Below are positions 46,441-57,639 of a DNA stretch of 64,000 bases, piece by piece. The notes below the pieces were generated by a model, which was given only the letters and a program-made list of their open reading frames with translations, did not search any database and was not told where the DNA came from. Made by a program: the position numbers and the translations under genes. The stretch's first letter is position 1; every line of letters begins with the position of its first letter. Source of the DNA: Ophioderma brevispina (taxonomy: Eukaryota; Echinodermata; Ophiuroidea; Amphilepidida; Ophiodermatidae); contig JAMKCH010012582.1 in NCBI GenBank assembly GCA_023653785.1, positions 62,001 to 126,000 on the forward strand, given 5' to 3'.

Positions 46441-47960
46441 AAAACACACCGTAAGATATTCACATAAAAATCATAATTAGCTCCAGGTCAAACTCACAGT
46501 ATGGGTCTCTCACATTGAAACCAGGTAAATGCCTCTCATTTCTTTGTGTAGTGGTGTCCCGAGGATTGTCGAATATAATATAGGGTTATTCGGATTATTC
46601 CGTTAAAGAGGACCCCCAACGTTTTTTGGGATCTCTTATTACTCATTCTGGTAGCCAAGTGATATTGTATATATGATTTACTCCCTAATTTTGAATCAAG
46701 TCCTTGTTAACATTGATCAATCTCCTGTCGTAATGAGTTTAAATACTCGCAATGTACGGTAGATACTGTTTGCCCATCCATTCTTTTTTGTCTTACGGTC
46801 CACGAGATTACTAAGACAATTTATCTCTTCTAGATTGAATGTTATATTATTAAGATGGTTGCATTCCTAAACGTGGTGCTAATATAGCGCTTGTCCATAT
46901 TGAAAAATGGTCTTGATTTCCACAGTTTCGGATATTTATCATGCTCTCATGTTTAGCGTATGTAGAACCCGGTGGTTTGGGCTCCTCAACTTACCAACAA
47001 GGCCCTGGAGTTAAACCTCCAAAAGAGAATCAGCTTGGAGTAGGAAACTCCACAATTGTGGCTTGCGATCATGTCCCGCAAATCTTTTAGGATTCCGACC
47101 AACCAACTGTCTGGAAAATACCAAAACCAAGATAAAAGAACCCTAAAGAAAGATTCTTGTGACTATTGAAGTCGTAGTAGAGCCACTCATTACACAGGGT
47201 GACACAGCAAAATTACTTCTTGAAACTGAGAATAATCTAACATGGAAATCTATTATGTAACTGGCTTCCTGAGGGTGTTCTTAAGTTTGCAATTAACGCT
47301 GCAATCGACAGCCTCCCCACATTTGCTAATATTTATACATGGGGGAAAACGTTTAAGTAGCAACTGCCCCCTTGTTCCAAAAAGGGTTCACTCTTCTTTT
47401 CTGCACTTCTTCAATCACTGTACCAGATTCTTGACCGATACCTTTGGCGGCATAATAACATCATCCGCATTTTGATCTCTGGCTTTTGAAGATAGCAAAT
47501 TTTTTAAAGACAACGGTTCCTTGATCACTCCTGTGTAGCAGGTACCTCATTGGCGGGGAAGTGCCTCTGATATCATTCCGACACTCACCAACCAGATATT
47601 GGTTTGTACTTTCCCCGCTCAACAAAAAGTATTTTATTTGAACTTACAGTACCATTTGAGACAAATGTTTATAAAGCTAACACACTAATACCAGACCAGA
47701 TATTCTGCCCTAGTTGGAATATCTCGGACGCTGGTTAATGTCCCTGGTCGCCTTGCAAGAGGATCAGGGTCTATTACAAAAACTAACAAGACGCGTCTAA
47801 GAGGTTTCCTCCGTACGCTTAACGATCCATTTAAATAACAGCTCTCAGAAAACAGTATCTCCAAAAAAGCCTTGGCTTCTTCTTTTCCATTTTCCCAAGC
47901 AGACACGGCGTGAATGGAACTTATCTACCCCATTTATTAGGCCTTTGGCAGCATGCCGTC
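46440..47960 (+). pseudogene. RLE-type LINE ORF, 3' part: post-RT, zinc knuckle, restriction-like endonuclease
   Basis: The protein order after YADD is recognisable across frameshifts. A 'LKPGKC' block lies near 46520, 'EDPQRFLGSLITHSG' at 46608-46652, 'YGRYCLPIHSF' near 46760, 'LTVHEITKT' at 46792-46818, and 'LTWKSIM' then 'FAINAAIDSLPTFANIYTWG' at 47236-47345. A degenerate CCHC knuckle follows, 'NCPLVPKR...HFFNHC', at 47362-47420, with its second Cys lost in the current frame. The restriction-like endonuclease signature 'QPDIGLYFPRSTK' then 'FELTVPFE' spans 47589-47660 (PD-x14-E). Further 'YSALVGISRTL' and 'KTRLRGFLR' blocks lie to about 47830. This order (RT, CCHC, RLE) defines the R2/R4/NeSL/CRE group; which clade cannot be settled by eye. 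Confidence 0.75.
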
Positions 47961-48185
47961 GTATTGTTTCCCTCGGCTAGTTTGGCTTTTTAAAAAGTAT
48001 ATAATTTTTAACGTGTATTGTTTTTTTTTTAATTCAAATTTTATCTTTTACTGTATTAACTACCCTGCCTGGTGGATCAGTATCAAGGCCCCATTTTTCT
48101 TTGGTTTTAGAGTTTACACTTTTTTTATTTTTAATATTTTTAAAAAACAAAAAAAAAATCTTCATATTATTGACTGAATAAAGAT

Positions 48186-51100
48186 GATTTAATAATATCC
48201 CATGTTGCAAAGCACTAAACCAACTTGCCTTGTGCTAGAGGAGACTAATAACCTATCCCATGTTTGGCAAAGCCACTAAAAAAACCAACTTTGCCTTGAT
48301 GCTAGAGTAGTGCTAATAACCTTCCTCCCCATGTTTCAATGCACTAAACCAACTGTGCCTTGTGCTAGAAAAGGCAATACCCGATCCATGTTGCAATGCA
48401 CTAAACCAACTTTGCCTTGTGATAGAGGAGGCTAATAACCTATCCATTTGCTTTGCAATGCAACTAAACCAACATTGCCTTGTGCTAGAGGAGACTAATA
48501 ACCTATCCCATGTTGCAATGCTCTAAACCAACTTTGCCTTTTGCTAGAGGAGGCTAATAACCTATACCATGTTTAAATGCACTAAACCAACTTGCCTTGT
48601 GCTAGAGGAGACTAATAACCTATCCCATGTTGCAATGCTCTAAACCAACTTTGCCTTGTTCTAGGAGGCTAATAACCTATCCCTTGTTGCAATGCACTAA
48701 ACCAACTTTGTCTTGTGCTAGAGGAGGCTCATAACCTATCCCATGTTGCAATGCACTAAACTAACTTTGCCTGGGTAGGAGGCTAATAACCTATCCCCTG
48801 TTGCAAACATGCACAAACCTAACTTGTGCCTTGTGCTAGGATGGCTATCACCTATCCGATGTTGCAATGCACTAACCACTTTGCCTTGTTGCTAAAGTAG
48901 GCTAATACCTATCCCTGTGGCAATCCCTAAACCACTTGCCTTGTGATAGAGGAGTCTATAACCTATCCCATGTTGCAATGCACTAAACCAACTTTGCCTT
49001 GTGCAAATGAGGCTAGAACCTATCCCATGTTGCAAGGCACTAAACCACTTTTGCCTTGTGCTAGAGGAGACTAATAACCTATCCCATGTTCCAATGCACT
49101 AAACCAACTTTGCCTTGTGCTAGAAGAGGCTAATAACCTATCCAATGTTGCAATGCCAACTAAACCAACTTGCCTTTGCTAGAGGGGCTTAATAACCTAT
49201 CCATGTTGCAATGCATAAACCAACTGCCTTGTGCTAGAGGGGGCTAATAACCTATCCCATGTCGCAATGCACTAACCGAACTTGCCTTGTGCAGGAGGCT
49301 AATAACTATCCGAGTTGCATGCACTAAACAACTTTGCCTTGTGCTAAAGGAGGGCCTAATAACCTATCCCATGTTTCAATGCACTAAACCAACTTTGCCT
49401 TGGTGATAGAGGAGGCTAAGAACCTATCCCATGTTGCAATGCCCTAAACCAACTTTGCCTTGTGATAAAGGAGGTGGCTAATAACCTATCCCATGTTTCA
49501 ATGCACTAAACCAACTTCTGCCTTGTGCTAGAGGAGACTAATAACCTATCCCATGTTGCCATGCACAAACCACTTTGCCTGTGCTAGAGGAGGCTAATAA
49601 CCTATCCCATGTTGCCATGCACTAAACCAACTATTTGCCCTGTGCTAGAGGAGGCTAAAAACCTATCCCATGTTGCAAGGCAACTAAACCAACTGGCCTG
49701 TGCTAGAGGAGGCTAATAACCTATCCCATGTTGCAATGCACCAAACTTTGCCTTGTGCTAGGAGGCTAATAACCTTATCCCATGTTGCAACTGCATAAAC
49801 CAAATTTTGCCTGTGCTAAAGGAGGCTAATAACCTATCCAATGTTGCAATGCACTAAAACTAAACTTTGCTTGTTGTGGAGGCTAATAACCTTTATACAA
49901 TGTTGCAATGCAGTAAACCAACTTTGCCTGGGATGAGGAGGTAATAACCTATCCCATGTGCAATGCACTAAACAACTTTGCCTTGTGCTATAGGAGGCTA
50001 ATAACCTATCACATGTTCATGCACTAAAACCAACATTGCCTTGTGCTAGAGGAGACTAATAACCTATCCCATGTGGCAATCCACTAAACAACTTTCCTTG
50101 TGCTATTTTTTTTTTTTTTTTTTTTTTTGAGGAGGCTAATAACCTATCCCATGTTGCAATGCTCTAAACCCAACTTGCCTTGTGCTAGAGGAGGCTAATA
50201 ACCTAACCCATGTTGCAATGCACTAAACTTTGCCTTGTGCTAGAAGAGGCTAATAACCTATCCATGGTGCCAATGCACTAAACCATACTTTGCCTGTGCT
50301 AGAGGAGGCTAAAAACCTATCCCATGTTGCAATGCACTAAACCAACTTTGCCTTGTGCTAAGGAGGCTAATAACATATACCATGTTGCAATGCACGAAAA
50401 ACCAACTTGCCTTGGCTAGAGGGGCTACAACCTACCCCATGTTTCAATGCACTAAACCAACTTTGCATTGTGCTAGGAGCGAATAACCTATCCCATGTTG
50501 CATTGCACTAAACCAACTTTGCCTTGTGATAGAGGAGGCTAATAACCTATTCCCATGTGCAATGCACTAAACCAACTTTGCCTTTTGCTAGAGGAGGCTA
50601 ATAACCTATCCATGTTTCAATGCACTAAACCAACTCTTGCATTGTGCTAGAGGAGATAATAACCTATCCCATGTGCAATGCAATAAACCAACTTTGCCTT
50701 GTGCTAGAAGGGGCTTATAACCTATCCCATGTTGCAATGCACTAAACCAACTTTGCTTTGTGCTAGAGGAGGCTAACACCTATCCCATGTTGCCATGCAC
50801 TAACTAACTTTGCCTTGTGCTAGAGAAGGCTAATAACCTATCCCATGTGGCAATGCACTAAACAAACTTGCCTTGTGATAAAGGAGGCTAATTAACATAT
50901 CCCATGTTGCAATGCTCTAAACCAACTTTGCCTTGTGATAGAGGAGGCTAATAACCTAACCCATGTTGCAAGCACTAACCAACTTTGCTTGTGCTAAAGG
51001 AGGCTAATAACCTATCCAATGTTGCAATGCCACCTAAACCAACTTTGCCTGGTGTTAGAGGAGGCTAATAACCTATCCCATTTTGCAATCCACTCAAACC

Positions 51101-53272
51101 AACTTTGCCTGTGCTAGGGAGGCTACTAACCTATCCCATGTTGCAATGCACTTAACCAACTTTGCCTTTTGCTAGAGGTGGCTAATAACCTATCCCATGG
51201 TGCAATGCACTAAACAAATTTGCCTTGTGCTAGAGGAGGCTAATAACCTATTCCCATGTGCAATGCACTAAACTTTGCCTTGTGCTAGAAGAGGCTAAAA
51301 ACCTATCCCATGTTGCAAAGCACTAAACCAACTTTGCCTGTGCTAGAGGAGGTAATAACCTATCCCATGTTCCAATGCCAAGAAACTTTGCCTTGTGCTA
51401 GGAGGCTAAAACCCCATCCAGTTGCAATGCACTAAACCAACGTTGCCTTGTGATAGAGAGGCTAGAACCCATCCCATGTTGCAATGCACTAAACCAACTT
51501 TGCATTGTGCTAAAGGAGGCTAAAACCTATCCATGTTGCAAGCACTAAACCAACTTTGCCGTGTAGAGGAGGCTACTAACCTATCCCATGTTGCAATGCA
51601 ATAAACCAACTTTGCCTTGTGCTAGAAGAGGCTAATAACCTATCCTATGTTGCAATGCACTAAACCAACTTGGCCTTGTGCTAGGAGGCGAATAACCTAT
51701 CCCATGTTGCAATGAAATAAACCAACTTTGCCTTTTGCTAGAGGAGGCTAATAACCTATACCATGTTGCAATGCACTAAATACCAACTTTGCTTGTGCAT
51801 AAAGGAGGCTAATAACCTATCCCATGTTTCAATGCACTAAACCAACTTTGCATTGTGCTAGAGGAGGCTTAATAACTATCCCATGGTTGCAATGCAAACT
51901 AAACCAAATTTGCCTTGTGCTAGAGTGCGGCTAATAACCTATCCCAGTGGCAATGACACTAAACCACGTGGACTTGTGCTAGAGGAGGCTATAACCGTAT
52001 CCCGTGGTGCAAGGCACTAAACCATAACTTGCTTGTGCTAGCGAGGCTATAACCTTATCCATGTTGCAATGCACTAAAACCAACATTGCCTTGTGCTAGA
52101 GGAGACTAATAACCTATCCCATGTTGCACTGCCACTAAACCAACTGTGCCTGGTGCTCAGAGGAGGCATAATAATATCCCATGTTGCAAAGCACTAAACC
52201 AACTTTGCATTGTGCTAGATGAGCTATAACCTACCAATGTTGCAATTGTCACTAAACCCCAACGTGCCTTGATGCTAGAGGAGGCTAATAACCTATCCCA
52301 TGTTGCAATGCACTAAACCAAATTTGCCTTGTGCTAAAGGAGGCTAAGAACCTATCCATTGTGAAGGCACTAACCAACTTTGCCTTGGGCTAGAGGAGGC
52401 TAATAAACATAGTCCCATGTTGCAATGCACTAACCAACTTTGCCTGTGTAAAGGAGGTAATAACCTATTACCATGTTGCAATGCACTAAACAACTTTGCC
52501 TTGTGCTAGAAGGAGGCTAATAAAACTATCACATGTTATTGCCAATGCACTACCAACTTTGCCTTGTGCTAGGAGGAGGCTAATAACCTATCCAGTGTTG
52601 CAATGCACTAAACCAATTTGCCTTGGGCTAGGAGGCTAATAAACATGATAAATGTGCAAGCACTAAACCAACTTTGCCTTTTGCTAGAGGAGGCTAATAA
52701 CCTATCCCTTGTTGCATTGCACTAACCAACTTTGCCTTTTGCTAGAGGAGGCTAATAACCTACCCATGTTGCAAAGCATAAACCAACTTTGCCTTGTGCT
52801 AGAAGAGGCTAATAACCTATCCCTGTTGCAATGCACTAAACAAAGTTGCCCTGTGCTAGAGGAGGCTAATAACCTCCCCATGTTGCAATGCCACTAAACC
52901 AAATTTGCCTTGTGCTAAAGGAGGCTAATAACCTATACCCGGTTTCAATGCACTAAACCAACTTTGCCTTGTGCTAGAGGAGACTAATAACCTATCCCAT
53001 GTTGCAAGGCACTAAACCACTTTGCATTGTGCTAAAGGAGGCTAATACCCTATCCAATGTTGCAATGCACTATAACCACTTGCTTGTGCAAAAGGAGGCT
53101 AATAAACTATCCCATGTTGCAATGCTCTAAACCAACTTTGCCTTGTTCTAGGAGGCTAATAACCTATCCCATGTTGCCACTGCACTTAACCAACTTTGCC
53201 TGTGGCTAGAGGAGGCTAATAAAACCTATCCCATTGTTGCATGCACTAAACCAACTTTGCCGTGTGTAGAGG
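48186..53272 (+). repeat. 58-bp satellite (sat1), right block, about 88 units
   Basis: It has the same unit as 43031-44573 and the same strand. Variation is irregular: almost every unit has 1-3 nt missing or added, and homopolymer shortening is common ('aactttgcc' against 'aacttgcc'). There is one T-run of about 23 nt inside a unit at 50106-50128. No higher-order period is obvious by eye. It ends at 'gtgtgtagaggg', after which unique sequence begins. Frames such as 52709-52897 are repeat translations. Confidence 0.95.
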
Positions 53273-53489
53273 GATTCAATATGGCTTCCAAGTAGATGAG
53301 CTAGAGTATGTTCATAGTGCTATGACGAGTGCGACATATTTAAACCACAGTAGTAGTGCACGTCTTAATATTTGATTAGTATGGAACTTTGACATAGGTA
53401 GGTGTGAGAACAGCACCGCAACTCGCTCGTTGTATATTGGTAATCGCAAAAATAAGGCATGTTCCTGGCCCGAGCTTTGTACCAGATTG

Positions 53490-54080
53490 GAGTAGGTAAC
53501 CGTATTTATGGGTCAAGTTCAATGTTCAAAACAAATTTATAAAGGCGCCGATATCCAAAGAAAAAAACAATGTTCAGTGGCGCTATAAAAGTCACAAAGA
53601 ATAAGCTCTATCAAAGAGATAGTTTAAGCTGACTCTTGAAATTGTGCACATTTGGTGAAATCTTTGTATGGGAGTGGAAGCGCGTCCAAAGCATGGAGCT
53701 GTTGAGGAAGAATGATCGCGGACGTAGGGATAAGTCCATTTAGGGGGTGAAGCAAGTAGAGAGATGAGCGAGAGAAGATTTGGGGGTACAGAGTGATTAT
53801 AATCAGCAAGATACTATGGTGCAAGTCCATTGAGTGCTTTGTAGGTAAGGATCAAGATTTTGAATTCGAAATACGAGATGAAAAGGTAACCAGTGCAACT
53901 GTCGTAAGACTGGTGAGATGTGTTGAAACTTCTTAGTCCTTGAGATAATTCTAGCTGCAGAGTTTTGAGCGTGTTGCAGAAGTTGGAGTTGGGCATCAGG
54001 CAGGCCCCACTATATAAGGCGTGCCATATCGAGTTTTGCTGAGATAACAGAGTGGGCAAAAACCAGGTGTGGCACAAGTG
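53490..54080 (-). pseudogene. CR1/L2-like LINE 3' end, RT C-terminal pseudogene
   Basis: The minus strand encodes 'QRTQNSAARIIS'-like and 'HWLP'-like remnants in shifted frames. Clearer blocks are 'FKILILTYKALNGLAPXYLA' near 53830 and a C-terminal run near 53650-53760 ('TYPYVRDHSSS', 'FHQMCTISRVSLNYLF'). The 3' UTR near 53510-53575 has the 'gcgcc...ttataaat' LINE tail motif. At least two frameshifts occur; it is 5'-truncated and dead. It is distinct in sequence from the LINE at 30930-32215. Confidence 0.7.
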
Positions 54081-54084
54081 TCAT

Positions 54085-55000
54085 TGGAAAGGTACTTTCT
54101 AACTTACCAATTTTTGCGAAGAAAAAAAATAGATTGCCACTACAAGTTTACTTATGTAATAAAAGTGTGCGAAAAGATTGAAAGACAAAAAAACTACATC
54201 TCAAAACTGCTTAGTAATCTTGAGCCCCACACAAAAAAGGAGCCATGCTGTGACTGAGCACTATGAGCAAATGTATTTGGGTCAATGGTGGCACCATAAA
54301 CAATTACAAAAAGAGGACAGTAGGGAAGCAAAAGAGATGGTGGGTGGTCGGTCATTTTTGCATATTTTAGGAAAATATTACAAAATATGAATTGGGCACC
54401 ATCAAAACCCCCCATATCCCACAGGTTCAATTAAAAATGCAAGTATATGCAAAAAAAGAGGTTGTAACAATTGGCCATGAGAAAATACCCTGCACCACTG
54501 GAGCCGGTGGAACTACATAGCTTCTCCTGTCTGTGCGGCAAAGAAACAATGGAAACTTAGTCAGCAAGTGTACGTCTAGTGATAGGTAATCTGTGTCTAC
54601 TCGGTAGTAGCTGCGGGGTTACAACCATAAGAAATACTTTTTTACCACCTCACTATACCGTATTAACTGTTTGTAAACCATGTTATAAATCTGGTCTATG
54701 GAAATTGCATGAATAGTTCTTACAGGGTGGAGTAATTTTGCCCTGGGCACTCGGGCAATTGTCTCAAGATAATGGGGACCACTATGAAGTTGATAAAAGT
54801 TAAAGTTTTGGGCCTTCAAAGTCATAGTTTGTTGAAAGTTGAAGTTTTTGACATATTTTAAGGCTTTTCTTAGGCTCCTCTTTTCACATTATTGTGCTAC
54901 TAAATGCTTTACAAAATATAAGCCCTGGGAATGACTGCTAAAATGGCTCTGAACACAACATATTCTGTCCTAAAGGTTTGTTTGATCACTTCTAAATTCA
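54085..55000. other. No gene recognised
   Basis: The frames at 54069-54430 and 54619-54825 lack motifs. A/T-rich, no repeat pair noticed. Confidence 0.4.
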
Positions 55001-55001
55001 C

Positions 55002-55238
55002 CATGACAGAGTCCAGTAACATTAATCTACCCTTAATATCGGAGTAATTTCCAGTTGCGGTGGCCATTGAATCACTTAATACCTTAACGGGTCGTCCAGA
55101 GTTGCTGTTTTGAATCCATTTCAATGTTTTGTTGTTATTATCATTCCACGCTAGAACTTTGTCACATTGCCTTGGATCATCATACATAGCCAGGACGTAA
55201 CATTTGCAGGATGATTTCTTAATCATCCATCTTATCTC
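55002..55238 (-). CDS. Candidate internal host exon, Cys-containing unknown protein
   Basis: The minus-strand open segment is 237 bp (79 codons, phase 0 to phase 0). It lies between an acceptor-like 'gttctgactag' and a donor-like 'gtcatg/gtgaat'. An in-frame TAG sits just outside the acceptor. The product is protein-like: 'SCKCYVLAMYDDPRQCDKV', 'KTLKWIQNSNSGRPVKVLSD', 'NYSDIKGRLMLLDSVM'. Two N-glycosylation-like sites (NKT, NYS) and spaced Cys suggest an extracellular region. The helical 'LSDSMATATGNYSDIKGRLM' part is faintly like the pre-GAIN helices of adhesion receptors, but that is a guess. The pyrimidine tract is weak and no neighbouring exon was found. Confidence 0.3.
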
Positions 55239-55589
55239 CTAGTCAGAACTCAGCTGTACTGACTTGTATTTGGGATGGAAAATTCATGACAGGGACATAA
55301 CACATGATTAGAATTGAAATGGAACCACCATCGTCAAAAGGGGTTTTCTGTTTGCCTGTTGAGGGTACCAGCCGCTGAGTTATCCGAAACAATTTTGGAT
55401 CCATTTTTAAACAACACAGCATAATAGAAGTAGAAGCGAATCCCCAGATTAAGTAGAATTCAGAAAAGAAATTTAAACAACTATGTGATTAAAAAGGAAT
55501 ATTTCTAAATTATCTTTAATAAAATTAACACTTTTGAGAAGCATCACACTGGCAACAAAACTACTCATCAATCTTCTAAGTGCACCTCT

Positions 55590-55962
55590 AAAGTTAAAAA
55601 AAATTTGCATGTCAGAAGTTTTCTTCTCATTTTTATGTAACCACAAAATGGGGAATCCCCTAATTACAAAATACATAATACTTCCCGTGACTTATCTCTC
55701 AACAAAGTATACCATCACCGGGTCTTCACCAAATCATGCAAAAGTTTTGCGTCTCAAAAATCACACATAAAATTTGCAATGTCAGAAAGTTTCATTTCTA
55801 AACATAATTTTATAAAAGATAACCACCAATGGGAAATCCCTAATACAAAATACTAAATACTTCACATGACTTTATCTCATCAAACTAAAGGTATTCCGTT
55901 ACCTCGCTTACAAATCAGTGCAAAAGTTTTGCTTATCATAAATCATCACATAAACAGTTTGT
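55590..55962 (+). repeat. Tandem duplication, about 175-185 bp unit, two copies
   Basis: 'aaatttgcatgtcagaagtt' near 55600 recurs as 'aaatttgcaatgtcagaaag' near 55771. Each is followed by 'ggggaatccc'/'gggaaatccc', 'caaaatac.taatactt' and 'gcaaaagttttgc'. The units differ by substitutions and indels. It is non-coding. Confidence 0.75.
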
Positions 55963-56089
55963 GTCTAGGCAGGAAAAAAAGAGGGGTGGGTGTACAGAGT
56001 AATTTAGGACAAAGGAGTGAGGGGTAAAGGTGGTGTTGGTTGGGGAGGGGGCGGGTCTCCACTTTCCCGCACCAGCTTTGTTTATACAT

Positions 56090-56581
56090 AAGCCGACTCA
56101 ACATCCACATGATGTACTCAATGATTGATTTCCATATATCTAATACCGAGGGAGGAAGGGTTGGAGGCTTGGAGGGGAGAAAGAGGGGGATTGAAGTTGG
56201 GATAGAAACGAGTGGACCGATCTCATCAAATCGAAACTCAAATATACGATAAGCTCTATTATGTTCCATACAACATCTCACCTGACATAGCTATACAATA
56301 ACAAATTAGTCATTGTTTTCCATATAAGTACCCTCTAATACTGATCTCATCAAATCTAACTCAAATAGAAGCAGCTATAGTATGGTTCCATACATCATTC
56401 ACCTGACTTATTACATAGCCATACACTACAAAGGATGTGGTCCATTGATTTTCCAGATTTAAACCGATCTCATCAAATCTAAACTCAATATAAGTCGCTA
56501 CTGTATGTTCCATACAACTCTCACCGGAACGTATTACGTAGCCATACACTAACAAAGGATGTGGTCAATTGATTTCCATAT
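56090..56581 (+). repeat. Satellite 2 (sat2), left block, about 4 units of about 122 bp
   Basis: 'gatctcatcaaatc' recurs at about 56219, 56342 and 56464. Each copy leads into 'aactcaaata', 'ctatagtatgttccataca', 'cacctgac', 'attacatagccatacac' and 'attgatttccatat'. The block ends at 'gatttccatatttaa', where the 5.2-kb family E element is inserted. The array resumes at about 62745. Confidence 0.8.
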
Positions 56582-57639
56582 TTAAAGGTCCCCATGGCCC
56601 GATCGCTAATAGCCTCGTCCCCAGAAGCTCAATAGACCGGGAGATACCAGCATTTAATCCTGATTTTTTACAGGTTCCTTGTTTATGATAGTTGTATAGG
56701 CCATCCCTTGAGCCATCTTAAAAGCAAAGTCTTAGTTCTGTGAGCGGTGGAGCGTGACGTCAGTTGTCAATGACCTCTAAATTTGCATTTTTTTTAAAGG
56801 TGTTTTTGTTATTTTATTCTGGTTTTAAATATGAGTCACACATACACATTGGGTATCAATTAACGAGAATAACATTATCTATTCAATGATATCAATTTCG
56901 CTCTTAAATGTGAAGCAGTAGCTAGTTATAGGCCAAAAGAGTGATGATTTTTTCATCTTTTGTGTATTTTTTGCCTTAACCGGCTGAATATAAATGACAA
57001 TTTGTCCAATGCAGCCTTATCACTATTTTTCGCTTCATATTTTCCCAAAATTTGAACCCCTATATATGCTATTACACCTGAGAATACAAATGTTTTCCTT
57101 TTATAGTTTTTGGAATAATGTATTTTAAGTTGATCAACTCAATTTCCGTATTTTCACCAATTCTGCTACTTTTTGGCTGTTTCCCCTGACAACAATAATT
57201 GATCGCTATATGCACCCTTCGAAAAGTTGTAAATCTGTCATTCATGTATAAGGATTAATGTTCATTTTAAATGATAAAAAATGGTTCTTGGGCACCCTCA
57301 GAACCTTTTGGGGGTCTATAGGACCTTAACGGAAACGGGCTGCAATGGTTCTGAAAGTAAATCTCTCATGAATACCCTCTCTGTAAGACATTCTGTTTCT
57401 AAGAACCATTACAATTTTGAAGAAAGTCTATGAAGTCCCTTCTCTTAAACCTCAAGAAAACCACCCTTTGAAAAACCTTAACAGGTCTACAAGGCAAAAT
57501 TGTTCCGAAAGGTGTCTAAGACATTCTGGTTTCATACAACCATTAAAGAGCTCTCTTTAGAGGGCAAAATGTTTTTGTGTATCCCAACATAGGGGTTTTC
57601 ACTCATTCCCTGCGTGCATAATTGCTGAAAATGACATAT

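Larger units (their letters stand above)
44574..48185. mobile_element. R2/R4/NeSL-type non-LTR retrotransposon with inverted 5' part, inside sat1
   Basis: The 3.6-kb insert has sat1 on both sides. Its left about 1.87 kb (44574 to about 46440) is in minus orientation and carries RT motifs A, B and C. Its right about 1.75 kb (about 46440-48185) is in plus orientation and continues the protein exactly after motif C, through zinc knuckle and restriction-like endonuclease to an A-rich 3' end ('gaataaagatgatttaata'). Read in element order (minus 46440 to 44574, then plus 46440 to 48185), the domains are co-linear and non-redundant. This is the structure produced by twin priming. The sat1 phase overlaps across the insertion by about 20-24 bp ('aataacctatcccatg...'), which fits a target duplication, although a tandem array makes that ambiguous. 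Confidence 0.8.

Noticed and set aside
47685..47906. 73-codon minus-strand frame
   Set aside because: It is antisense to the restriction-like endonuclease region of the LINE, whose plus-strand similarity is clear.
43077..52897. CRISPR-like regular repeats
   Set aside because: The 58-bp units are head to tail with no unique spacers, in eukaryotic repeat context. This is a satellite.
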